A stretch of DNA of 64,000 nucleotides, taken from the NCBI GenBank assembly GCA_963920665.1, contig OY987265.1, positions 42,785,001 to 42,849,000 on the forward strand, read 5' to 3'. The position numbers were made by a program, and so were the translations under genes. The notes below the pieces were generated by a model that was given only the letters and a program-made list of their open reading frames with translations, was not told where the DNA came from and made no database searches. Positions 49,801 through 59,315 of this stretch are shown here, piece by piece (position 1 is the first letter of the stretch; the number at the start of each line of letters is the position of its first letter). This stretch comes from Straminergon stramineum (Eukaryota > Streptophyta > Bryopsida > Hypnales > Calliergonaceae).

Positions 49801-50849
49801 TTTTCAAAGCAACAAAAAGGACAGAATTTCCCGGGCATGCTCAATGGGGTAACTATGCAATTTTTATGTTTTCTTCAAGAGACTAAAGTCTACTCATTTC
49901 CAGTAACTCAATTTCTACTTAATAATTGAAAGTACATCCATTTTTGAGGTTTATAGTTTTTTTTAATTACTTTCATTAAAAAAATACATTTCTATTGTTC
50001 AAAAATGTAGGACATAGTTTCTTCTTTCTATTGGTACAATTTGCAATTGGTATCTTCCTTAAAACTTCCTAAACTATTTATCATAACTTTTCAATATCTC
50101 AAAGAGTCTAGTTTTGGATAATTACAAGGTAACCAATAGGTGCTCAAATGATTGAAAATATCCCCTTCCATAAATCTAAAAATTGAAATAAATCATTCAA
50201 GAAGGTTCAATCGGAAGAATAATAGGTTCTTGCAATAGAAAGAAGAAACCATATCCTATATTAAACTACAGAATCATGTCTCGAAAGTTACTATAATTAA
50301 CTATTTGACTTCCAAAAGTGGGCTTATTCTTTCTTACCTTAGAGGTTTAGACAATTCGAAACAAAATTCTTGGGTTTTGAGTCTATCTACAATATCATTT
50401 TAAACACAAACAATTCCTATTACAATGGTCTAGAATTCATGGTTGAGTTTGCATTCAAGATTTCCTACAGTGAGACTGAGAGCCTTTAATTAATTCATGG
50501 GAAGCAAAAGAGCCCCTTGCCTTGAAGTTCAAGAATGTTATGCACTAGATGCACATAAAATGCTAATTGTACATGAAATTGCTTGCTTGTAGGAGCGGTG
50601 ATCATGGATAGGCAATTTGATAACAATGTCAATATGGCCTCCAAAGTGATCTACCATGATTGGTGGTTGGATCCCAAGTCATGGGCGCAAGAAATGTATG
50701 CGACCAAGGATGGAGGTTATCAAGGTGAAGGTGGGAGTGGGTGTGGAGGGGGCGGATGTGGAGGAGCTGCATGTGCAGGTGGATGCGCTGGTGACAATGG
50801 TGGGGGTCCTTTTAAAGACAGGCTCTCCTTTTCAGCCGATCTCAAGTAA
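43855..50849 (+). CDS. GRDP1: Glycine-rich domain-containing protein (GRDP, DUF1399)
   Basis: Plant GRDPs are linked to stress and auxin/ABA responses; the biochemical role is unknown. Ten exons: 43855-44087, 44909-45023, 45427-45672, 46460-46915, 47137-47711, 48043-48158, 48378-48559, 49161-49313, 49707-49848, 50593-50849. They total 2475 nt, 824 residues, matching the family length. Duplicated GRDP repeat: PPLDCAWVWHCHRLNP (exon 2) and VPTFDIDLMWHTHQLDP (exon 4), each followed by a W-K/E-x-x-P/F segment. Exon 5 (residues about 351-541) is a C2-like beta domain (LCVNVLEVRNLHPHK). Exons 7-9 carry the conserved block ending GKATALFNWKAAVMEV. The C-terminus (about 780-813) is the namesake Gly/Cys-rich stretch (GGSGCGGGGCGGAACAGGCA). 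Exon 6 is the least certain: it was chosen because it keeps phase and uses plausible splice sites. The piggyBac element starts 107 bp past the stop. Confidence 0.9.
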
Positions 50850-52057
50850 AAGTTAGGACTGGTGGTAATCCGACGACAATTTGATGTCAATATTGATGGG
50901 AAACCTGATTTTGAAATGTGTAACTTACCACGGTTCTTAGCAAGTGAGTGGTGAGCTTAACCCCTGAAGGACCGTGTGTGTGTGTTCAGGGAGAGATTGT
51001 CAGAAATTGTGATTTTTGGGTTTGTTATTCAAAAATGAAAATTGAATTTTCTTTTTGGAAAATTCAACCGTAAAAAATTGAAGTAAAGTATATTACCAAA
51101 GTGTGGAACAAATTTCAGCCCATTTCACCGTGCGGATTGAAAGATTATAACGTTCAAAGTTTGAAAAAAAGTTTTTTTCATCACTGCCCGACAGGGTCAG
51201 CAGACTTCGGGCTCTCTTGGAGAATTTTTTTTCCTCTACACAAGATTTAGTCTCTTCACCATTTAGTTGTATGCCCTCTTAGGTATAGACATGCAAAATT
51301 TTGGAAGCAAATTCAAGTTCTAACTCTATCTAAATGACCCTACAATACAAAGAGGTATAAACAATTGGCTCTACATTGGCCAATTTTTGCAAAAATTTTG
51401 TGCATGGAGGAATTTGTTTTTGGAAAATCCGAGCGGGGAAAACATACATAACATCACCTTCTACAAGTGATAATTTTTTCGTGATGAAAAAAAATTCTTC
51501 CTTCATGTAAGCTAATTTTCCCTCTCCCTTTGTCCATAGTCCTTAGAAAACTAATGTATGCCACCAAACAACAATGGGCCCCCTTCTCTCCTACTTGCAT
51601 CCCTACTCAAGAACACACACTTGGGGCATTAGCACTAGCATCAAGGGTCATGTAAGGGAACATATGTATTTTCAAATGTGAAGATCAAAATATGTAGAAT
51701 TCACCATTGAATAAAATTGTGATTTTTGAAGACAGAATTTCACTACATATATAGTAATCATAAATTATGTTAGTAACTCACCGCTCATTCTTCACCACGT
51801 GCTAGAGCATTGTGATATACTTCAAAACATCCCCTATGAGCACGCATGAATTTCCCATCACAATTTCAGCAAAATGTCCATGGCCGCCTTGCATGGTCTT
51901 GGCAAACAATACAAACTCCCTGAGTACTTGAAGTAGATGGGTAACGATATGATTTCCTGTGTGGTTCAACATTTCCTCTCCAATCATGCAAAAGTTGTTG
52001 ACATAATTCTATCTAAAATTGCAAATGTGTCACAGGCCTTTGGGGATTCTCGCCCTT

Positions 52058-53580
52058 CTAGGATTTGTCAATATGCATGATGTACATGTTCACAATGGAC
52101 ATGTCAAGTAGAAATAAAATCACCTAGTGCCACCACTTATGTGGTCGATTTTGAGCACAATATGAAGCTTGCAATAGATTTGCCACATCAACTCCATGCA
52201 TATGCACAGTATATTCATGATGAACCAGTGAAGTTTGAATGTATTCCCTTATGGCTCCATTCTTTCGTGGCACTGTCACCACTAGAAATTCACAAGGGAA
52301 TTGAATAGGTCGAGCATTTGTTGATAGTAGAAGCACCGGTCTTTTATCCTTCCAAACAACACAAGTCATTGCCCTTGATTCATGCATGCGCCAATCTAAG
52401 GTCCCTTAAACACTTCTACTATAAGATTTTGTGTCCTTCAATGCCAAAGGAATGCCGATCTAGTTCATGCATAGAGTTCCCGTAGTGTAAATGCCTCTCT
52501 CTAATAATGTCTTGAAAAGACTAATAGAAGTAAAATAGTTGTCCATTACAATCACATGTCCTTTCCCTCCGTGGTCCCGTAATAAATTGAGAACCACATC
52601 ATGAGCTAAAGTAGATTCTCGAGATGCAAGAGGACCACCTCCTTCTTGAACTACTGCTTTACCACAATAAATTTCAAAATTTGAAACAAATTTGGATAAA
52701 GAGTTTGCAAGGCACCACACCTTTATGCCCTACTTTTGCGGGGTTTTAGGCATGTATTGATGTGATGGGCAATAAGAACCTTTGTACCTTATCATCATCT
52801 CATCCATGGTGGCATACTTCCCCAAATGCCAAGCCCTTCGACATGAGTCTTTTATGTCATTGAGCAACCAATGGAGTTGCCCCATTTTATCATACCCAAG
52901 TAAATTGCGTTCACGCACATGAGTAGCCGGATTGGTAAGATGCAAACATTTTACCAATGCCTCAAATCGTGACCGGCTCATAATCTTGGAAATAATAGGA
53001 CAATGAAAGATAGACCCCTTCTTGTGCCAATAAGACTTGTAATTCGGTTGACGCTTCATGCCCATGTACAATAGAACCACAATGAAAGCTTTGAGACATG
53101 GTACAGTAATGTCTTTCCAATCCTCCCTACCCATGGTCTTTCCATTCACATCCCTTTCTGTGGCATAGCGGTTGGTCTCTGAGACAATTCTTTCCAAGAC
53201 ATTGAATGGCCAAAAGATCTCAAATAATTGTATCATGGTGGGCATGTAGTCCACAAGAAATTGGACCCTAAACTCCCGGTAAATGGCATTGGCTTTGGAT
53301 CATAAAATGAATGAGTTTTGTTCCATGTGGCATCTCGATACATATATTTTATGGTATTGGTGTCCCCTTCTACACCAAGAGCTTCCCCATCTCCCTCTTC
53401 TTCTTCCTCACTATTTTCCCACTCCCCCATTGAACTATCACTTCCATTGTCCCACATGGGGATGGCCGTTTGCACTCTCTGTCGTTGCCTACGTATAGCC
53501 ATAGGTGTTGGTGGAATGCCATCAAAATACTCCTCGTCCTCAATAAAATTCAAAAAGTCATAATATGCATTTGCATCCAT
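52058..53580 (-). pseudogene. PiggyBac DDE transposase (DDE_Tnp_1_7), inactivated
   Basis: Starts at ATG 53580 with an acidic N-terminus (Glu/Asp-rich around residues 45-75). Reading continues in one frame to near 53250, where a one-base slip joins it to the frame carrying DYMPTMIQLFEIFWPFNV. Family landmarks follow in order: GMKRQPNYKSYW, MSRSRFEALVKCLHL, then the three catalytic Asp contexts. These are ATMDEMMIRYKG (first D, near 52800), VIVMDNYFTSI (second D, near 52540) and HGVDVANLL with KWWH (third D, near 52180-52130). After them comes LLDMSIVNMYIMHID, typical of the C-terminal part. Interruptions: TAG at 52730, TAG near 52460, TAA near 52408, a stop at 52124, plus the frameshift. No CRD zinc finger was recognised after the stop at 52058. 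All key residues survive, so inactivation is recent or partly due to read-level errors. Confidence 0.9.
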
Positions 53581-54258
53581 ATCTTGTTGTACATGGAGAA
53601 AGGGTTCAAAATTTTAGTGAATATGACCTTCTTGAAAAGAAGGATTTTGATGAATGTGTATAAATGTTTTATAGGGTTGTATATGTCTAAAAAATAGATT
53701 ACAAAATCTTATGAATTTGACATCAATGTAAAATTTTATGAATTTAATGCCATGGAATCTAATTAGGAACTTAGGAACAACTAAATGGAGATAAAAATGC
53801 CAACAAATGAGTCACTTTTGAGGTTTATTTCATCTGATACCATGACATGACTAACTTGACTACCATGACATGACTTGACATGACTAACTTCCAAATTTCT
53901 CAATTGCAAAATAAATGAACCACCCCTTGCAAGTAAAGACACTTATGGAGCTAATTTATTTCATAACCAAAAACTTCACATGATTGACTTGCAAATTCAT
54001 GAGTTAAAAAGAAACCCACCCCTTGTAAGGAAAGGTACTCACCTCCTGCACTTCCTCCCTTGCTTGGCCCTCCTCCCTCACCTAGCCTTCCTTCCTCTCC
54101 TGGCCCTCCTCCCTCGCCTGGCCTTCTTCCCTCTCCTGGCCCTCCTCCTTGCCCTGGACCCTTCTTGACCTCCTCTTGGCCACCTCAACCCTCCCCCTCG
54201 CCACTTCAACACTCCCACCTGCCACCTGAATACTCCTACTCACCACTTCCCCCTCTTC
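53581..54258. other. PiggyBac internal spacer with polypyrimidine minisatellite
   Basis: Between the two element ORFs. Contains the 54045-54170 repeat listed separately. A short direct repeat of GACATGACT occurs around 53845-53890. An intron joining the upstream ORF to the transposase could lie here, but no clear splice pair was identified. Confidence 0.4.
54045..54170. repeat. C/T-rich minisatellite inside piggyBac
   Basis: Units of about 24 bp such as CTCCTGGCCCTCCTCCCTCG and variants repeat four to five times. The plus strand is almost entirely pyrimidine plus GG, so short spurious Pro-rich frames appear. Confidence 0.75.
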
Positions 54259-54603
54259 CTACTTGCTAACTTCCTCTTCCCGCCAAACTCCTCCGCCTCC
54301 TCCCTCCGAACTATCATTTGCACCTTCCAACGGCTCCATAGCGCCTCCTTTGACGTGCTGCACCAACTCTAAAGTAGATTTCTTTCCTTTATGTTTTCTT
54401 GGTATTGTGTTTTGATTGTACATGTTGGCATTGTGCAACAATTCTACAAGCCACAGCATGTCTTCAAGACTATTCACTTCCTCTCCATCTTCATTGTCTT
54501 TAAAACTGTCTTCTGATAGACTCTCACAACTAGATTCTCTTCCTCCTTCTTCCCTTACCGCTTTTCCTTTCCATTGGAGAATGTCTTCTCTCCTCTTTGA
54601 CAT
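54259..54603 (-). CDS. Acidic/charged ORF of the piggyBac element
   Basis: 114 codons from ATG 54603. The protein begins MSKRREDILQWKGKAVREEG. It has an acidic Ser/Glu/Asp stretch at about 25-50, a Lys-rich patch (PRKHKGKKSTLEL), and ends in a Gly/Glu tail. Same strand as and upstream of the transposase, so it is either an N-terminal exon of it or a separate accessory protein. No family recognised. Unlike the transposase it is uninterrupted, which is weak support for being real. Confidence 0.45.
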   Translation of the reverse strand: MSKRREDILQWKGKAVREEGGRESSCESLSEDSFKDNEDGEEVNSLEDMLWLVELLHNANMYNQNTIPRKHKGKKSTLELVQHVKGGAMEPLEGANDSSEGGGGGVWREEEVSK

Positions 54604-55434
54604 GATGTTTGGAAGCACCAAGTCCACCTCTCAAGAATGCTATGGAAATCAAGCTTTAAAGAGCAAAAACACACTCACTTTGCAACTTCTAATTTCTTGA
54701 ACTTCTTCTCCATTGTTGCTTCCATAGGTGAAAGTTGAAGGAGGTGGCAATGGAAGTGGGTAGGTGAGAGAGTGTAGACACCAATTTATAGCTTAATAAA
54801 ATTAGTGCAAGAGGAATTGGAGCTTGAGAAGAGTAAAATTAGGATGTAGTCTATCAATTTTTGTCTCTACTTGGGTGTAGAAATTGCTAATATCAAGATT
54901 GAGCTTGACTTTGTATGGTAGAAATATCCTTGCATCTAATTGTGGCCTTGAAGAAGCATTGTCAATTGTTAGTGGCTTTAGAGTTGAGGTTGAATGTTGT
55001 GAATTTAGGTGTGTGGCATTCAATGCTTGGGATTGCTTGTGTGTGGGAGTTGATAGTGACACTTGTAGGCTTCTTATTGTGTTCTAAAAATTGCTTGCAT
55101 TCAATTGTGACTTCTAACTTGCATGGTCATAGAAATTGGTGGGCATTGTTGGTCTTCTTCAAAGTCAACTTTTTTGTTGTTTTTAGAGTTGTAGACCCTC
55201 ATTCTACATCAATTTTGCATGGAGATGATGAAATTTCTAACATTGTTATGCCACCTACAATTGTGCAAAGTATTTTCCCTAAAGGAGGAGAAGATGGGTG
55301 TCAAGAGGGAGTCGGTAGGCGGTGCAAGGAGGGGTGGCAGGCACTACCACAAGGAGGCACAAGAGAAGGGGCAGCCTCGCAGCTTCACTGCATAGAGACG
55401 CCCGGCCCCCACATTGAAGCCCCCCCTCTCTGCT

Positions 55435-55606
55435 AAAGACCCCCTCCCCCAAGACCCCCTCGAAGACCCCCCCTAAAGACCCCCTTAAAGACCCCCCTCG
55501 AAGACTCGCCCTGAAGACCCCCTCAAAGACCCCCCCTGAAGACCCCCCTCGAAGACCCCTATGAAGACCCCCCTAAGCCCCCCCTGAAGACCTCGGGATT
55601 CAACCC
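55435..55606. repeat. GACCCCCCTCGAA tandem repeat near piggyBac right end
   Basis: Roughly ten to twelve degenerate copies of a 13-17-bp unit, AAGACCCCCCTCG or AAGACCCCCCCTG. The minus strand is a series of G5-G7 runs separated by TCTTC, a pattern able to form G-quadruplexes. It begins about 250 bp inside the right terminal repeat. Confidence 0.85.
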
Positions 55607-55894
55607 AGCACAAGTTTGTTTCCCAGACCGCCCTCACATTCAAGGCTGCCCCTGCTGCCCAACCTGCCCACAATTTTTCAGGCATCATAACTTTTGATCC
55701 GCCCATTGGATTTTGATTATTTTTTTTCTAACACGAAGGTGACGGTGTAATGCATCTTGTGAGAAAAATTCCTGAACATCGGACTAAAATTGACTTCATA
55801 CGAACCTACCCGAGATTTTTTGCGTACATTGAATGGACACTTGGTCCTTTAGGGGTTAAGAGCTTGAGTGTGTGAACTCAAGAGCTTAGGTTCC

Positions 55895-56255
55895 TATGTT
55901 GTTGGTACCTATATTATAGGTACCATTCATAGTTATAGGATGTCTATATAATTATAGGTGTCTATGTTGTAGGTATGTATATTATAAACACCTTCCATGG
56001 TTACAGGACGTTCATATTATAGGTGTCTGTGTTGTAAGTACTTATGTTATAAGCACCTTACATGGTTATAGGATGTTTATATACCAAGTGCATAATTATA
56101 TTATGGGTGTCTATGTTTTAGGTACCTCCTATGGTTATAGTATATTTATATTATAGGTTCCTATGTTACAAGCACCTTACATGGATAATGGGTACTCGTA
56201 TTATAAGTCTATATGTTATAAACACCTTCAATAGTTGTAGAATATCTATTTATTT
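55895..56255. repeat. AT-rich tandem array, unit about 70-80 bp
   Basis: About five degenerate units containing CCTATGTTATAAGCACCTT, CATGGTTATAGGATGT and TATATTATAGGTGTCTATG in constant order. It starts about 35 bp outside the piggyBac right TTAA. A relic of the same array lies at 57600-57735. Confidence 0.75.
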
Positions 56256-59200
56256 CCAAGCTTGAGGCTTATAGGCTCTCATTTCTAGGCTCACATGCTA
56301 GCGTTGTTGCAATTGAAAGCCCCATGTTTTAGAATCCAAATAGCACAATATGGTGTGTTAGCCACTCAAAAGACAAGATTAACTTAGTTTGCATTAGTTA
56401 CCCCCTCTTCCAATGCCAAAAATCACAAGCCATTGATTTTTTTAAAAATACTTCCCCTCTTGAATGTTGTCAATTGCTTAAATAATCACAAGTTGTTGAT
56501 CTTTAAGATATGATCTAAGCCGTCCAAATACAAAATACAATATTAGATATGGTACAATTTAGATACGGTACATATTATAGATACAATATATATAGATTAC
56601 ATATATGTATATAGATATGGACCAAGGGTATAATCCATATTGTTTGGAGAGGGGGGATACACTTTGAAAATATAAGCAGGGAGGGGAGAGGGAAAACTAA
56701 TCAATGCGGGCAAGGAACCAACCAAAGTCGGGGGATGTAACACATGTTTTGAAAAAAGTTAACTACAAATTCCAAGAGGACATGTGTACCATCTATATTT
56801 AAATATGAATTTTTCAAGAAGGTACAACTTTTGTATAACTATCTACTCAAATTTGAAATGTGTAACTTACATTTGTTAGCATGTGGCTTTGATGGTGGTA
56901 CTTGAGCCCCCTTTGTTGTCAACTTTGTGATTCAAACAAAACTATCTAGGGTAAACTTGCTATTTATCACACACATCCAAAAACCACACAACAATTGTTG
57001 CCATTAACCATACACTAACTATACGATGCAACTACCAATTCAATTGGCATGGGAACAAAATTTTGTATCACTGCCCAATGACCGCACACTGTATGGGTGA
57101 AGGAATTTTTAAGGAATTTTTAACTAGATTCTAGCTTCACCGCCTCTAGCTTGCAATAAAATTTGTAGGAGGAAATCTTTTTGCATTTTTTTTTGAAGGT
57201 GAATCTTAACATGACATTTAATGATCATGCCAAATTTCAAAATATGCAAGTCTCTATATTTATATGATGAAAGATTTGAATTTTGTCTGTGTAGTGATTA
57301 GCAAGTTTACTATATTCTTGTTGAGGTTTCCACCAGTTGTGCAAGTATTGAACTTTTACTATCAATATGGGACAGGTATTGAAGAGGGGGGGGGGAGGAA
57401 TTCAAAGAAGCATATGAATATAGAATAATTTTTGTAATTTTAAATACTTGTATTATATCAATAATGCATTGTTTTATTAGAGTACATAGGTTTGACGACT
57501 TTAATCTAGGTATTTATCCTATGTATTGCCCATGTACCCACCTTAGGTATTAGGGGTGCTATTAATATGTGAGCCTAAGATCATAAGTATATTATTCTAA
57601 AAGACAAAAAACCTATGTTATAGATGTCTATATTATAGAAACCTTCCATGATTATAGAATACCTATGTTATAGATACCTACATTATAGGATTTTATATTA
57701 TAAGCACCTTCAATGGTTGTAGGATATCTACTTATGGTAGAAACACCCAAAACTGTCAATATAAGCAATTCAATATAGTTGGAGGCACCTTTTGCTAAAA
57801 AAATTATTTTCTTAGCATTAACAATTGAAAATCATGAATTATATATAGATATAGATATAGATATGGCATGTATTTTCTATCAATTTTCAAAGTCGCAACT
57901 CCCTATACCACCGAATGTGTCACATATGTAGACCTTGAGTTGAAATTTGCAAAAATAAGTAGTAAACAAATTAGAGTTAAGTATGCATCCTTCAAATGTG
58001 TCAATGAATCGAAGTTAAGCATTTGGAAGAAACATTAACTAAAGTCTAGGGACACATTTAGTGATAATCTAAGGTACAAAGATGGGATCAAGGATGTTAA
58101 TGGGTGTTTCTACCTTATACATAGGCTCAAGGCTCATATACTCACATGCTTGCATCATTGCCCTAGGTATCACTAGGATAGTTGCCCAAACCGATACCAT
58201 GGATGGTAGGATATCACCTCACTAGTACCCAAATCAATACCAAAGGGATAGGGTACCTACTATTGATACTGGTACCCACAAATTTGAATTCCCACTAATT
58301 GAGCCTCTTTCCCTTGTTTATATCTGCAAACACAAATTGTCATCTTTTCATTTAGAGCTTATCCCTAGAAAGACCTAAGAGCCCTTTGTAGCCATATAGT
58401 ATATTATATATTTGGTGGTATTTGAACAAGAAAACATTGACCTAATACTTTTCAATACAAAGTAAATTAATGATCATGATATTATGAAAATAAAAATGTA
58501 TCATAACTCATCTACTAAACAACAATTGAAGAGTTATAAAGCTAAATACAGGTTGTATAGAGGGACCCAAGGGCCTTTCAAGAGTTAAGCAGGTACTCAG
58601 GTAGAAGGCAACTGTCAGAATTCGGCTGAGTCTCAAGTATTGAATTCTGCAGACACTGCAACCGTGTGTGAAACCAATCACAGCTTGTTTCCGGGCCTAA
58701 GCAGAGTTTGTTTTGGGAACCACAAAACTCCCTTCGAAATTCATAGTTGGTTCAGGGTTTAGGGTATTCGTAGTTCCGTAATTCGTACCCTCCTTGTGCC
58801 TTATTTCCGATAATTCACGGATATCTTTTTACTATCGACTGACACATTACCCAATGAATGAGGATGTAATAAAGAGAGCTTATGTCCCTCTCCTCAGGTG
58901 GCCAGTGCGCAGTCTCTCATTTAAAAGTCGTGTGACACTTTTATTGTAAATGGATGACTTTTCAATCCACGAGAAATGGAACCCACGGTCTGCTAACTTG
59001 TTGCGTACAGGATAACAACCTAAAATGATAGGCTCAATACAAAAGTGAGAGGAGAGACAATGTAAAATAAAAAATGGACCTTCAAGCCAGATTTTCCTAG
59101 AAGAGAAATTCTTCTAATTTTTCTAGGACCTTCCACACGGGCTTGAAGTTAAAATTTGCCAGGACCGCTAGGCGTATCAGCAGAACTCTGGCAACAAGAA

Positions 59201-59315
59201 GGGCTCATCAAGCAATTACTTGACAAACTAATTGCTAAGAAGTTTATTTACATCGACTTCCTCAAATATAAACTGCCAGAAGGCTATGAACTCCAGATCA
59301 TGTCAGTTACAAAAA
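56256..59315. other. AT-rich intergenic spacer
   Basis: No gene recognised. Contains a related tandem relic (57600-57735), a G12-like run at about 57385, and a TATAGA microsatellite at 57841-57865. From about 58,600 composition becomes gene-like: 3' flank of the SYP81 gene. Confidence 0.4.
57600..57735. repeat. Second copy of the CTATGTTATAGA-type array
   Basis: Two to three units with CCTATGTTATAGATGTCTAT, CCTTCCATGATTATAGAATA and AAGCACCTTCAATGGTTGTA, clearly related to the array at 55895-56255. Confidence 0.65.

Larger units (their letters stand above)
50957..55859 (-). mobile_element. Complete piggyBac transposon (TTAA to TTAA, 4.9 kb)
   Basis: TTAA at 50957-50960 and 55856-55859 flank a 4895-bp element. 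Its ends, read inwards, are CCCCTGAAGGACCGTGTGT and CCCCTAAAGGACCAAGTGT: a 19-bp terminal inverted repeat with three differences. TTAA targeting and CCC-initial ends are definitive for piggyBac. Inside, on the minus strand, are a DDE transposase relic (52058-53580) and an upstream acidic ORF (54259-54603). Two GC-rich tandem repeats lie towards the right end. The left arm (50961-52057) is non-coding and contains a GGATTGAAAGATTATAACG motif also present in family B. The insertion lies in the 3' flank of the GRDP gene. Confidence 0.9.

Noticed and set aside
54060..54269. Pro-rich plus-strand frame
   Set aside because: Translation of the polypyrimidine minisatellite inside the transposon.
55485..55706. 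Gly-rich minus-strand frame
   Set aside because: It is simply the translation of the GACCCCCC tandem array.
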